Assembly: GCF_947179515.1 (NCBI RefSeq)
Contig: NC_067476.1
Span: 55,754,074 to 55,818,073, forward strand
Length of the DNA stretch: 64,000 nt
Direction of reading: 5' to 3'
Source of the DNA: Apodemus sylvaticus
Taxonomy: Eukaryota > Chordata > Mammalia > Rodentia > Muridae
Shown here: positions 23,210 through 35,690 of the stretch, piece by piece
Numbering within the stretch: the stretch's first letter is position 1
Layout of the letters: each line of letters starts with the position of its first letter
Notes under the pieces: generated by a model
The model's database searches: none
What the model was told of the DNA's origin: nothing
The model's input: the letters and a program-made list of their open reading frames with translations, nothing else
Translations under genes and position numbers: made by a program

Positions 23210-23720
23210 CCCTCAGCCTCGGTCAGAAAAGCTTCTCTTTGCAGTGGGTGACAGTGCAGGCACTCATGACTGGTGAAAGCTCTGACAACAAGCAATTACT
23301 GAGTACAGAGCTTTGAATGGAACAACAGTATCAGGAATACCTCACCAGGCTCAGGAGTAATTGTAGAATAGGGGGAGGAAAGAATGTAAGAGGCAGATTG
23401 GAAGCAGTTCTAGGAAACATCATCATCTGGATGTCACGTGACAGCTATGACATGTGCCTATGATGTCAAGATAACTATGATTACTGGCACAAGACTGCAT
23501 CTGTCAACCCTGCATCATGGATAGAACAGGATTCATGAAGCCCCCTCCCCATGAGGAGCCATTGACAGTCAATGACTTCTGAAGGGTGAGGGAAGTCGTT
23601 TTCTTCAGTGGTGTAGCCAACTGTTGAGTTACCTCTACTCCAGCAAATAACGGTCAAGCCATGTCCATGCAAGCAACTCTAAGCAAACCCAGCAGGCCAG
23701 ACCTAAACAAAACAAGAGAG
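23210..23720 (+). mobile_element. rodent L1 (Lx-type) 3'-UTR fragment
   Basis: GAAAAGCTTCTCTTTGCAG, TGACTGGTGAAAGC, GGAGGAAAGAATGTAAGAGGCAGA, GACAGCTATGACATGTGCC, GCATCTGTCAACCCTGCATC and GGGAAGTCGTTTTCTTCAGTGGTGTAGCC follow the order of the rodent L1 3' untranslated region. ORF2 is absent (5' truncated), so there is no coding capacity. Confidence 0.75.
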
Positions 23721-24863
23721 CTCCCATTCAAGCTGCATGGCAAATCCAGCTTTCCAAGCTATGTAAAGAAGGAAGCAATGTCTTTGGAAGTATATATCCT
23801 TCCAGCCAAAATAAAAATTTGGTTATAATGATAAATAGTCCCCATACTTTCATGTATTTGTTACACTTGAAGTGGGCCCTGTGTTCAGGAGGTAGTCTAT
23901 GATAAATAACCAACAATGTGACAAGACAGAGTAGACTCAGTACAGGGACCAACAGTAGCCCAGAAGAAGCCATTAAATTCACCATTATTCTATCAACTGC
24001 TAAGAGAACGCCTCCCTCACAGTTGCTATTCTTCCTGTCTGTAGATATCACAAAAGGCTTGAACCATTCCTATAGGTGATGGTTCCTATAAGGCTCACTT
24101 ACATGTGGAAGACCCAAAGCCTCACACCACTAAATGCCATTGGTTCCCTGGAGGAGGTTTTTATTCAAATCATTTTTAAATAGTTCTACTTCATTTAAGT
24201 GAGAAATTTATTCTAAGAGAAAACATTGCATTATAAAGCTAAAAATATGCAATTATTCTTTTGTTTTAATTTTCTCAGCTGTAATCAGATACACCCCAGA
24301 AGAACAGAACTGAAGCCTTATCAATTCTTCTTGCCTTTTCTGAAATATTGGTTTCTTCACACAAGCCCAATAACAGACCAATATTAATTGGTCTCATGCC
24401 TTTTTTTTTTCTAATTATGAGCCTATTAGAAACCCTGCCTATCTCCATGGTGACCGTATAGTTCTTCATCAGCTGTAAATTAACCCCTGATTAGCTGCTT
24501 GCCATCTCCTAAAGATGCTATTCGACCTGCCCAGATGCTAAGCCATGACTACAGAGTAAGTCATTTTTCTTTTCTGTACTAGCAGAACAATTAAACCTCT
24601 TGATTCTTTAGGTAATTGGAGTAATAAGTAGCTAAAAGTAGGATTTCATAGAATTGGGGGTTGAGCATTTTCATCTCAACTGTACCATACCCATTTGTGT
24701 TTCCTTTGATAATAAAGTAGTTTACGCCTCTGAACCTTAGTTTGTTCCCCAAGAAAAATGCATAGAGAAACCACCCTGAAGATCAGAAATTGGTACACAA
24801 AGTTCTTAATACAATTGTGGAGCATAGTGAGTGCCTAAAAAGCCAATTAGCTAATTGTTGGTA
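23721..24863. other. unique DNA; left part may continue the L1 3' UTR
   Basis: The 107-codon minus-strand open frame at 23728-24051 lacks a recognised domain. Nothing else is recognised. Confidence 0.35.
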
Positions 24864-24866
24864 AAA

Positions 24867-24929
<63 letters not shown>

Positions 24930-24931
24930 AT
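24864..24931. repeat. (AAAT)n microsatellite
   Basis: About 17 uninterrupted AAAT units. Confidence 0.98.
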
Positions 24932-25244
24932 CTTATATAAGAATAAAAACAATAACAAATATCAAATGTGATAAACATATGTCAAACCCAGTTGTTCTTG
25001 CTTTGAAATTCACAGGCAGCCATTGTCCAAAGCACAGTCTGCTTAAATACCTTTTAAAGCCATATGTATTACCTGTAAGGGTAAAAACAGTGGCAAAGAG
25101 GAAAAAGAAAAAAGAGAAAGACCATGGAAACAAAATTCAAAGAAAGACAGCCAATCAGTCAGCAAAGCCCCCACCCTCTGCGTCTACAATCAGCACCAGC
25201 TGTAGTCCAATTAAACTTAATCTAGTCACATGCTCACGTGCTCC

Positions 25245-25470
25245 TCAGAAATTAGAGGAAATCAATTCAAATGCTAATGAGAAAGTCCATAATTTATTAT
25301 CTGCTGAGGAATGCATGTTACATTAATTTTAACTGTAAACAATTATTTTTATTGCAAGATTAATTACCCCATCTTATACAACTTCCTTTTTTCATATTCT
25401 TTTAAGGAATTAGTTTTCAGTTGCTGTTTTGGGGCTCTGTCACAGTCCTTTAGCTTGAGAAAAGTATAAT
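25245..25470. promoter_or_regulatory. candidate conserved non-coding element
   Basis: Repeat-free, with GCTAATGAGAAAGTCC, CATAATTTATTATC, ACATTAATTTTAACTG, AAACAATTATTTTTATTG and TAATTA at 25361-25366. Dense TAAT cores suggest homeodomain input. Composition evidence only. Confidence 0.25.
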
Positions 25471-26039
25471 TAATTTAGGGATGCTGCAAATGTTGTTTTC
25501 TATTCTTCTGCCAAACGAAAGTGGGATAAATGGCTGGGTCAAGCCTGGAGAAAAATGGCCGCAGCTCTGGCCAGGATGAAAGACATTTAAACTCAAAACA
25601 AAAGGGAGGGCAGCCACACAGAATTTTAAAAAGTGGTCTCGTCTTGGTCAGTTCTGATCAGTGTACCCCAAAGGCTCCCTCAGGCATGTCCAGTCTTAGA
25701 ATTATACCTAAGTCTTTCAAAGCCAATGAGGACTTCGGTATTGTCACGTTGAGCAACTCAAAAAGAAATGTTTGTGCTGTCAGAATTCTGTTCCCTTGAC
25801 AAAGACATTCTCACCCTGACTTCATCTCCAAGGTGAATGAAGGTTTAATATGGCAGCTCGTGGGAAATCATTCTAAAACCAATCACTCTCAACAGGGAGA
25901 ACAGGACCCTAGACAGCGGGGAGCTCACATAGGGTTGATTCTTTCTGAGTGATTACCAGGTTGATTCTTGTGCTGTGTAAAATTTAGAGGTTCATTTTCT
26001 TTATGGGCACAAGCAGACTAACCATTTTAAAGGTAAATA

Positions 26040-26260
26040 TTTGTGAAATAGCAAATCCATTTGTTTACTTCATTTGGGGCTTTCTTAATTTAAACTTCCA
26101 GTGAAGGCAACTGCAAGCCATCGATTAAAATTAAATTAGTTTAAATTAAATCAATAAGCCTAGTGGTTGATTTCAATGGGAATTTGGTTAGAAAATGGAT
26201 AAGAGAATTGAGCCCAGGGAAGATTCAACTGCTAATTACTTATAAAAGTTTAGCCTTAAA
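26040..26260. promoter_or_regulatory. candidate conserved non-coding element
   Basis: Contains ATCGATTA (26120-26127, a Cut/Onecut-like word), AAATTAGTTTAAATTAAATCAAT and GGTTGATTTCAATGGG in repeat-free sequence. Composition evidence only. Confidence 0.25.
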
Positions 26261-28662
26261 GGGTAATAAGCATTTGACCCAGGAGTGGAAACAGAAGAAG
26301 AGATGCTAGTTGTAGAAAACTTGAGCCACAGCCTTAGCAACAAGCTTAGTTATTATTTCTGGTCAAAGGAATCAAACTCTCACTGCCCCCAACACATCCC
26401 AGTGTGAGCTTTTCTTATTACTAAGGCCTGAAAGGCCATTTGAGAATGTATATCAGTCAGCTGGGCTGGAGTAGAGCAGGTGACAAAGAACTTTTCCCAA
26501 AAGTAATAACCTCCCGGCATACTACACTGTCTCTCCAAACTGAAAGCAAAGACCCACCCTATACACACATACCTTTGTGATTTCCATTGCAGATCTGGTG
26601 AGTCCCTACCAGGAGACCATGTGCTACTTATCAGAATCACATAGAGTAGCTATCTGGAAATGGTTGAAAGGGACAGGCTGTGGTGATAGAGGTTACACCT
26701 GGTTTTAATTTGATTGTCAAATGTCATAGGGTGGACTTGTAAGACTTGCCCCCATTTCTACTCCAAACCCGCAGGGAATCGTTGCTGATTTATTTTAGCA
26801 AAGAGTTCCATGCTCTTGATTTCTACTCCAATTTGTCTGCTTAATAAAATAAGATGTCATCTGACAAGTTACATTTTAGGAATTATTTCAACAATCCAAA
26901 GCCATTCAACTCCACTTGAAAAGTTGCCACAAAGCCCAGATCTATCACAATTGCATTAGAATTAGTCACCCCTAGAAACACTTCCTGGTTCTCAACCAAC
27001 TGATGAGCACCCCGTGGGAGGAACACTATGAAGGATTTCTAAGCTTTGCACCTCTTTGATTTAATACACTAGGCTCTACCATACTTTGAATCATCCAGTA
27101 ACTAAATTCAAGTTACCCTGGTTTGGTTTGGTTTGCCAAATACCAAAAACAAAACAAAACTTACCATGAGCTAAACTTATGACCATTTCAGTTTCTCAAA
27201 CTATAAACTTCAATGTTTATCTCGACAAAAAATACTTGGGAAAGGGCCACCATTAATTTCAGCATTTCGCATAATAGAAATTTGCATTCTGTTAAAGCTC
27301 TCTGATATATAGAAGTTCAGGACATCCATGCAAGCAATAAGCTACACATCTGTAATAGAAGTGTGTGTCGCCCTGGTGTTTTCTGTAGTGAGAACTGGCA
27401 ACACATTCATATAACCAATGCTGATCAATTGCACGTGTACTTCACAGATCTCAAACCAACAAAGTAGAAAAGAAACTACTTTAGGCAGAGTCTATAGATC
27501 ATAAATGTGATGAATGGGTCCCATCTGTAAGTGCTTATACATTCTATATATAAAGGTAATTCTCCAATGTACTGCTCTAAATCTCTTATGTCAGATACAT
27601 AAACCCTTTCATGTCAGATACACATATAATGTTTTGCAGGGCATTCCCTTCTATCATGTTAATATGTTCTGGAATAAACATGATTCAGGAGAAGCAGATT
27701 GATGCTATATCAAGCCACCTCCTGAGTTTCTCTTTATTGAGAAACAGGAAGTCCCAAATATCTCAACAGCAAAAGATTGTCTCTCATGATTTCCCAAAGA
27801 GAAACTCACTCTTAAAGGTGGTAGAAGCTTGGATCTGGATCAAGGGAGCAACCTGAGCTCCTCTACTCCTTTGAGAATCACCAATCTCTGGTAAGACTGA
27901 GGCCATCCAGATGTTCTCATACAGCTGTTCTTCAGCTGATGCACACAGACCATCACTTTCCTGCCTCAGTGCAAATTCTGGCCTTGGAGGGACATCTGAG
28001 CTTCTACCTCTACTTCTGCCCCAAGTGCATTACAACTTTAAACAAAGCCACACAGAATCAATGGACAGAATCAGAACATCCCAGAACCTGAGTAAGAAAA
28101 GACTATTTCCATTCAGTTCTAAGTAAATCACTGCCTAAACTGTGACCAAAGAGAACAAAGGAGAATATAGTTTGCCCACTGGGACTCCATTTTTCATAGC
28201 ATCATTTTTGCAGGTATCTCATTTATACTCATCGCTACTTCACATTTTTTATTGCTAGACTATTAATACATATAATTTGTAACTTTAGCATATCCTCCAT
28301 AAGCATCCTTAATATAATCGGTTACTTTGTATTTTAGATATTTTATTTTGTGCATCAAAAACATTTCTTCTAAACAAGTTATTTATTAGCATCATCAGAC
28401 TTTCAAACAAGTCACATAAAGTAGGCAGACATGTACAATCAAACAAAGTGGGGAATGGAGAGAAGAAAGAAACTGGGGGAGGATATTAGATATGGAATCC
28501 CAACTTTAGCATAATTCTGGAATCCATCTCTGAAAACTGATTTTATCTGGTCCCACTAAATATCAGGTTCTATTCTTGCCATTCTATCTTTCTTGCTTCA
28601 GTCTCTCTATAAACAAGGGTCACTCTCTTTTCCTTTATGAGTCCTCTCATGTGTGCATTGCT

Positions 28663-29345
28663 TTATTCATGCTATAAGTACCGAGTGCCTATGTGTCAAG
28701 TACCATGTGATGTAATGGGAGATGCAACAGGACAAAAGACACAAGCTTGTGTTCCAACAGAGTTTTCCTTCCTGTGGGGAGCTATAGGACTGATCTAGAA
28801 TGAGAATGGCCAGATATATAATAGACAGACAGATAGACAAATGATTGGTAGGCAGATAGAATAGGTAAGTGAAGGAAGGTGGAAAATTATGTAGGATATT
28901 GTAATCAGTTGTTGTCATGGAAAGTGACTGGATGCCACAATTAAACTCTGATATTATAATTATAGAAAAGCTGATTATTTAACTAACATTCAAGGAGGAG
29001 AAAATCGGAGTGATTGTGTGGCTAGGAACTAACAGAGCCATTGGGACACAGTCCTGATGGCAGAGTGATCAATATGATCAGAATGGTTAGAAAGGGTTAC
29101 TTTATGATGGGCTTCCTAAGTCAGTGTGAGAACTTTGGATTTAAAAAAAGAAAAACAAAAACACAAGTTCTGGGTAGCCATCTAAGAGTTTTAAGTAGGA
29201 GATTCCCATGATCTGATTTACAGTTTTTAAGATTGTTTTGGATGGTGTACATGGATGAATAATAGGCTGTAAAATCACCGGCGAGAAAAAGGTTAGTGAA
29301 TCAGGAGACAACGGCAGCCTGGAATAGGGTGGTGGCCATGAGGAC
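28663..29345 (-). mobile_element. long L2 LINE relic
   Basis: In antisense order: CCGAGTGCCTATGTGTCAAGTACC, GTTGTCATGGAAAGTG, AACTTTGGATTT, TTTAAGTAGGAGATTCCCATGATCTGATTTACA, GCCTGGAATAGGGTGGTGGCC. These follow the known L2 3'-region order over almost 700 bases. It carries a short GACAGATA patch at 28.83-28.86 kb. Confidence 0.6.
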
Positions 29346-31489
29346 AAAGACACTGTGATGAACTGGAACATGTATCACACTGGGTCATAGCAGGAGACAG
29401 ACCATATGGTAAAATCAATAGAATCTGAGTTTTTAAAAAGGCAATTTGTAAATGTGATGGTTGACTGTAAGGAACCCTCCAAGGGCTGCGCAGTAGCCTA
29501 AGACTGTTGCTTCTTCAACCCCACAAGGGAATAGGAAGCCACACAACCCAAGTAGTTGAGGCTACTCCAAAAGAAGTGCGGTCTATCCTCAGCATCAGAC
29601 AGCGCTGTGCTGTGCTAGGCATTTTGCCAGCCTCGGGCATATGTCTTCCATTTCTTCAACCACCTGGAAGGTCCCTCCATTGGCTAAAAAGCACAGGAAC
29701 ACACCACCATATGCCTGATCCCTTCTCTTTGGTCCTCTCAAATACCCCCTTACTGGTGCCAGCCTGCTCAAATCCAATTACCTGCTTTTTAATAGTGTTT
29801 ATCTGGAGCAGTTTAACATCCCAGGAACAGTAAGCAGATGGCTCTCCTAGGAGCTGATCTGCACTGTCATTGTCGTGTCTTAGAACCTCGGCAAATATGC
29901 AGATATATCTGCAACATATTCATCTCAGTGCCACAGGACCTGCTGATGTGTACATCGACACATGCTAACAGACACCTCTGTATAAACACCACAGGCGGAT
30001 CTCCTTTGGATAGCTGATGAAAATAAAATACAGGGTATCAAGTAAAAAAAATGACTTTATTTCTGAAAAAAATACAAACTGCATCTTGTTTATCATCTGC
30101 TCTATCTTCCCTGTCCCATACAGTAGCATGTGCAACTTTTCAGCTCTGCCATCAACATGTGATAAATCTTCCCTTGGGACAGAGAGCATCTCTGTATTTA
30201 TTCAGAGGAACACTTTGACTCTTGTCTACATGTTTAAGGGGTGGGGATGAGGTGTTAGAATAGAAAGGGAAGAGGAGGGGAAAGGTAGCACACTGTGAAA
30301 AGCTTAAAAAAAATCGATCTTGAGTCTTTGATGATTTAACCAACCACAAAAGACCAGAAATGTATGAGAAAGCATTGATTGATTTTTAACTCCGTAATTC
30401 TTCCCTCCCCATCTATTATCCTGTATGGATCATATTAGCCATCATTATGACTAAGACAAGATAGAACCCTGACATCTGTCTGACATGATATAACTGTAAA
30501 TGGAATCGGCTTATACACAAAGGCTTTTACCTGGTTATTAATAGTGCTCTCGGTGGGTGATGGACTGGGCTGATATTAAAGCCTCCATGGGCTGCATCAA
30601 GCCATCGCAATTTGATTTCAGTCCAAGAAGCAGCTCCTCGAGATACTGACAACTGCTCCAGTATCATTCCTGGATACTCACCCTTTTAAAAGGCCTATAA
30701 AACACTAGGGGTGGGTGACAGCTTGCTGGCACTGAGGACTCTAAGCCACTTCTCCTGGGCTGAGAGACACCAAGTGTGTTCAAAATCCCTCTGTTACAGT
30801 CATAGACTTAGTCATCACCAGTGTGAGTGCACAGTCATGGCAGATTTAGGGCATACAGTTTGCAGGGGGTATCCATTGTGGTGGAGCACAGTTGAACACA
30901 CAGAAGGATGCTGAGGTCACTCAGTGAGTTGTACTTTATTCACCTTCAATGAATCAATGAGAAATATTTAGATCTGCAGGGCACCATTTACTTTGGTAAT
31001 CAGCCTTGTAAGGTATTTGATGACTATTTCTCGTGCAAGCAAACCAAACCCAGTAAAGTAGAAACAGTAGATAAGTACCCAATAGTTACAGAGACTTAAA
31101 AGCAGTCTCAGAAAACTCAAGTTTTCCATCTCCTATTCGATCAAATACTTTTCTTTAGTCAACAGATATTTACTAGGATATGTGTGTGTGTGCACATTTA
31201 TTTGTGTGTGCATGTATACATGTGTTTCTAAAGAACTCAAAACATAGATGAGATGTTTATCCTTTTGCAGCTGACAGTCATTGTTGGCATCAGAAAACGT
31301 TTGGGATTCTTTTCAACTTAGAATGGGATTAAACCACAATAAACTCATCACGAATCAAAAATGCATTTAATATATAAAAATTTACACTGAAGATCACAGC
31401 TTTGCCTGGCCTCCCTTAAACATGCTCATAATTCTACCACACAAGGAGGGAAAACAAATGATTAGTTTTTGTTATTTGCTTATTCTTGC
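29346..31489. other. unique DNA with a possible conserved stretch 30.38-30.70 kb
   Basis: No mobile element recognised except a possible L2 trace near 31.14-31.17 kb and a short TG run near 31.18 kb. The stretch 30.38-30.70 kb is repeat-free and TAAT-containing. Confidence 0.35.
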
Positions 31490-31765
31490 ACATGTGGTAC
31501 ATGTTTGTGTACGCATGTTCACATGCGTGTGGGCTTATGTACATAAGTGTAGGGCTGAAGGTGATGCTGGGTGCCTTTCTGGAAGACCACTCCCTGCTTT
31601 ATTTACAGCAATAAAGTCTCAGAGCACAGAGATGACAGCCAGCCTAGCCGGCCAGCTTGTCCTAGGGACCCCAACTCTGCCTCCTGAGTTTTGGGCTCTA
31701 AATTCCAGTCCTCAGAATTGCAAGGCAAGTGCTCTATCCACTGAGTCATCTCCCTGGCCCCAGGA
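31490..31765 (-). mobile_element. B4-type SINE (ID+B1 dimer)
   Basis: In antisense: TGTGTACGCATGTTCACATG tail, GGGCTGAAGGTGATGCTGGGTGCC, CAGCCAGCCTAGCCGGCCAGC, CTGCCTCCTGAGTTTTGGG, then AAGTGCTCTATCCACTGAGTCATCTCCCTGGCCC. This is the full reversed order of a B4/RSINE1 element. Confidence 0.85.
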
Positions 31766-32010
31766 AGACAATTTTACAATAAAGTTTTAAACATATACTT
31801 TACCAGATATGGCACAAGAGCAAAAACTTAGAAAGGTTGCATGAACACTTTCAGACCACTGTAAACCTGAGACGTAACATGCCTGTCACAGACCCCAGAC
31901 TGTGCTGACAGCCACAACAGCCACAGTGTAAATAAGGGGTATGGGATGGGGCAGATTGGCAAGCAAGCAGGTAGAGGAGAGCTCTGCCTTCTCCTTAAAA
32001 GCATTACCTC
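31766..32010. other. unique DNA, nothing recognised
   Basis: Short interval between two SINEs. Confidence 0.4.
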
Positions 32011-32194
32011 TGGACTGGAGAGATGGCTCAGTAGTAAAGAGCACAGATTGCTCTTCCAGAGGTACTGAGTTCAATTCCCAGCAACTGCAAGGTGGCTCAC
32101 AACCATCTGTAATGGGATCCAATGCCCTCTTATGGTGTGTCTGAAGACAACAATATACTCACATACAAAAAAAAATAAATAAAATCTTAAAAGA
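32011..32194 (+). mobile_element. B2 SINE
   Basis: CTGGACTGGAGAGATGGCTCAG (A box area), GGTACTGAGTTCAATTCC (B box), GGTGGCTCACAACCATCTG, ATGCCCTCTTATGGTGTGTCTG and an AATAAATAAAATC tail. Near full length. Confidence 0.95.
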
Positions 32195-33235
32195 GGGGTG
32201 GGGAACAACAAGATGGATTACAAATCAGTATTTATTTTTTTTAAAAATTACCTTTCCTTTAGAAAACTTGAATATATCATATTTCCCCATCTACCATGAA
32301 GATGAATTGGCCAAATCCATATTTTGAGCTGTTCAATTCAGGGATCAGTTGTGAGAATTAAATGAGTTTTGGACAGACAGAACCTGGATCCTGACACACA
32401 CAAAAATTATAATAAATGTGACTTCTGAGAAGAAGAACGTTAGTAATGATATATTCGTTTGCCTGTTATATCTACTCCCACATTCAATGAATTGGACGCA
32501 GAAACAGCAAAGACAGTGTTCGCTCCAGCAGGCTGTTTGTTCTCAAATACTCCATTTCTGCCCTTGGATTAACATTGCTGCTGGTGGTACCAAGCGAGAT
32601 ACTTGGTACCAGATATTTCTGTCTTCTGGACTCTCTATAACTAGTCAGTTTTTGGAGGTTTGATGTTATGGACAAGATGGTCCAAGAAATATCAGAACTC
32701 CTGATTAGATGAGACAGAAATTTAAATACAAAACAAGGAAAACACCCACCTAGTGAGGGCTCCACATGCCCAAAGAGGCACATAAAACTCATCGCAGGGC
32801 TGTGTGATTGGGAATGGAGCTGAAATACCTAAACATCACACAACTTCTCAGGCATATTGTGTGTGGATTGTTGTGCAACCATGATTATTACACAAATGGT
32901 CTCTGCTGTCACTGATGAACTCCAAGTCAGAATGCCAGTTCAACATCTGGGAGAGGAGACTTCTGTTCTTATGAGATGGTCACATGCACATTTCCTGGTC
33001 AGCAGAGGCAGTATTCCATTACTTCGGCACTCCTAAAAGATACATAACTGTCCACACATTATCTTTATCCATCTAACCGAAGGAATTGAGAAACACTTTA
33101 TGGTTAATCTAAGTCTTTCCATCTTCACTGAAAATGTAACAAGGAAATCTTATTCTGGGACATAGAATCCAACATCCTCCTGTGAGAGTGGGCCCACATG
33201 CGGATGGCTGAGGAAGGGAGGTAAATGGGATGGGA
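32195..33235. other. unique DNA, nothing recognised
   Basis: Overlapping opposite-strand open frames at 32.42-32.79 kb lack domains. Confidence 0.4.
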
Positions 33236-33400
33236 GGCAATTGTGTCAACTTGACTGGACAAGAGATGCTCAAGTCTTAGCTAAGTATCATTGTCAGTGT
33301 TGTGTGTATGTGTGTGGGGAGGTGTTGCTGGATAGCGACGTTTACATAATACATTGAAGAAAGCAGATTACTCTGTGATGTACGGTTGACATGGCTTTTA
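33236..33400 (+). mobile_element. possible ancient mammalian repeat
   Basis: AATTGTGTCAACTTGACTGGAC, then GGTGTTGCTGGATAG and GAAAGCAGATTACTCTGTGAT resemble a widespread old mammalian interspersed repeat whose name I cannot give safely. Confidence 0.3.
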
Positions 33401-33494
33401 CCTGTAAGAAGCATGTTTATATGTAAAGAGTCAGTGCTACAAGTCTCCATATGAAATGGTCTTAATACACGCAGCCTCAGTAACAGATTTGTAG

Positions 33495-33582
33495 ACTGGG
33501 TGTAGTGGAATGGAGTCAGGAAACTGGCAAGCTTGGGCCAGTCTAGACTACATGGGGAGATAGTGTCACAAGTAAACAAATG
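33495..33582 (+). mobile_element. B1-like SINE with internal deletion
   Basis: GACTGGGTGTAGTGG joined to GGGCCAGTCTAGACTACATGGGGAGATAGTGTCACAAG looks like B1 start and end with the middle lost. Confidence 0.35.
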
Positions 33583-34289
33583 ATACCACTCTTCTTAAGT
33601 AGCAGGCAGGGGGGCTCCAGGATGCTCTCTCCTGGCCCTCAAGCCCCTGATCCTGGCTCTGGGCTTCCACTGCTCTGCTGCCTTTGGGCAGGCTTTCCTC
33701 ACAGCACTGGAGTCAACCTGTTTGTTCTCTTGTCTTGCCTTAATACCTCACCACTGTGTGCTTCACTCACACTAAACCCTGTGAGCTCGAGTTAAACTCA
33801 TCTTGCAAAGTTGAAGCAAGTAGAGAAAGTGGCCCAGCAGCTAGAGTGAAGGCCCGTAGGTTTGCTTGCTCTCAAATGCCCCACCCCTGAATCCTGCGCC
33901 CTCTCCTCTCTGCCTTGACTCCTGTGACTTCTAAGTCATCCTATTTCAGGTGAAGACTTTGAAGCCAAAAGTGATTTTTCTGGGGAAAAAAAAAGTCCAT
34001 CTCCATCCCAATTTGATCCCTTATTATATTCTTTCAGAGAGCTACATCATTTCCTTCAAACATTTTATCACAGTTATGCCTGTGGGTGATGACTTGTGTC
34101 CCACTTCAATCGCCTAGAAGGTTCGTGTTGGTTGGTATATAAGCTGTAACATAAAGCCAGACGTATAGTGGTCACTCAGAGAATAATTGTAGAGTGACTG
34201 GAAGTAAAGAAAGTGACTTTGATCCACCAGAAGAACCAAGAGACCCACTATAGCCACTCTATCTACTCCGCCCTCATATGCCACTAAAA
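33583..34289. other. unique DNA, nothing recognised
   Basis: No repeat or gene recognised. Confidence 0.4.
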
Positions 34290-34700
34290 AACGGTCTTTA
34301 TTATCTCCCTTAGCCCTTCTGCTGGGTAAACACCATTAATGCAGACACTGACACTCAGATTAATGAAGGGAAGCAATTTATTGAGCTGATATTTGGTGGA
34401 GATGTCATTAGCAGGGCTCCCGTGGAGCAACTGCATCAGATTAGATACAGCCTCCCTGAAGAACACATAGAAAATCATTTAACTGCTTTTCTGTGGCCGT
34501 TCATGTGACGTCAGCCCTCTGCTACCTCTGAGGCAGCGGTGGCTCTTCTGTGGCTGCTCTCCATCGACGCCGGCTTTGTCTCTTCTGATAACTGTACTCC
34601 ATAATCAATCACACTGTTGCAGCTTTAGTTTCTGTTGTCGTCTATATTACAGTCATCGGAAAATTTCCAAGGATGAGACAAGGTCAGTGGAGCTACAAAT
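34290..34700. promoter_or_regulatory. candidate regulatory element with full CRE palindrome
   Basis: Repeat-free and information-rich. Includes the 8-bp CRE palindrome TGACGTCA at 34506-34513, the CpG-bearing words ATCGACGCCGGC and GTTGTCGTC, and AT-core words (AGATTAATGAAGG, CATAATCAATCACA). CpGs kept in a CpG-poor region suggest constraint. No exon structure is seen. Confidence 0.35.
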
Positions 34701-34982
34701 AATGTTACCTACAGGTAGCATCCGGGGGATAGTCTCAGAAATGAGGAACAGAGGTCTGGTGGGCTTGGGTGGGTTTGCACATTTATCAGGAAAATGTGGA
34801 GCCTCATAGATGCTTAAGGAAGAAACACTAAAATATCTTCATTAGCCCCCCCCAAAAGAGGCAAAAATGTGGGAGGAGGAACCCCTCCCCCACTAACAAA
34901 GTAGAAGGTGGCACATACAGTCCCTGTCATATACCAGCCTCAATTTTCCTAGTTCTGTTTATAAGATACTTACAGGCCCAAC
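34701..34982. other. unique DNA, nothing recognised
   Basis: No repeat or gene recognised. Confidence 0.4.
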
Positions 34983-34996
34983 AGAGAGAGAGAGAA

Positions 34997-35041
<45 letters not shown>

Positions 35042-35303
35042 GGCAGGCAGAGACAGAGATAGAGACAGAGACACCCCCATACAGAGACACACATAGAGAC
35101 AGATACACACACAGACACACACACAGACACACACACAGAGACACACACAGAGACAGACACATACACAGACACACACACACACAGAGACACACCACACACA
35201 GAGAGGCACACACATATAGACACACACACACACACAGAGACACACCATACACAGAGACAGACAAACACACACAGACACACACACAGACACACACACACAT
35301 ACC
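34983..35303. repeat. long compound microsatellite (GA)n(GACA)n(CACAGA)n(CA)n
   Basis: Starts with GAGA, becomes about 14 GACA units, then about 230 bases of ACACAGA-type variants. It is open on the minus strand in three frames as Cys-Val/Ser-Val repeats, which are artefacts. Confidence 0.97.
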
Positions 35304-35483
35304 TCCCCTTTCTTAAATTCATTCACCCATTTCCTTAATGTTCATTAACCTCGTATCAACAGACAGCCCTAACTGGCAACCAACCCTCCAGACCCAACTT
35401 GCCAAACTATGAGATCTAAGTGTTTCTTGTTCATTTCCAGCTGCTAGGAATCTTTCTACTGTGGCACGTAGAAAGCCTTGTCT
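35304..35483. other. unique DNA, nothing recognised
   Basis: Short interval. Confidence 0.4.
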
Positions 35484-35690
35484 AGCTGAAGAGACGGCTC
35501 AGCAGATAAGAGCACTGGCTGCTCTTCCAGAGGTCCTAAGTTCAATTCCCAGCAACCACATGGCATCTCATAACTGTCTATATTGGGATCTGATGTCATC
35601 TTCCGGGGTGTAGGCTTACATGCAAGCAGAGCACATGTATGCATGTGGGTATGTGTGTGTATGCATATACATATATACGTATATGATTTG
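35484..35690 (+). mobile_element. B2/B3-type SINE
   Basis: TAGCTGAAGAGACGGCTCAGCAGATAAGAGCAC, GTCCTAAGTTCAATTCCCAGC and CACATGGCATCTCATAACTG, followed by a TG/TA-rich tail. Confidence 0.85.

Larger units (their letters stand above)
24932..28662. other. repeat-poor unique block
   Basis: About 3.7 kb in which no SINE, LINE or LTR was recognised. Short open frames (24979-25326, 25530-25799, 27611-27856) carry no domain. Contains the candidate elements at 25.25-25.47 and 26.04-26.26 kb. Confidence 0.4.

Noticed and set aside
34927..35326. Minus-strand open frames of 113-131 codons, Cys-Val rich
   Set aside because: Shadow of the GACA/CACAGA microsatellite.
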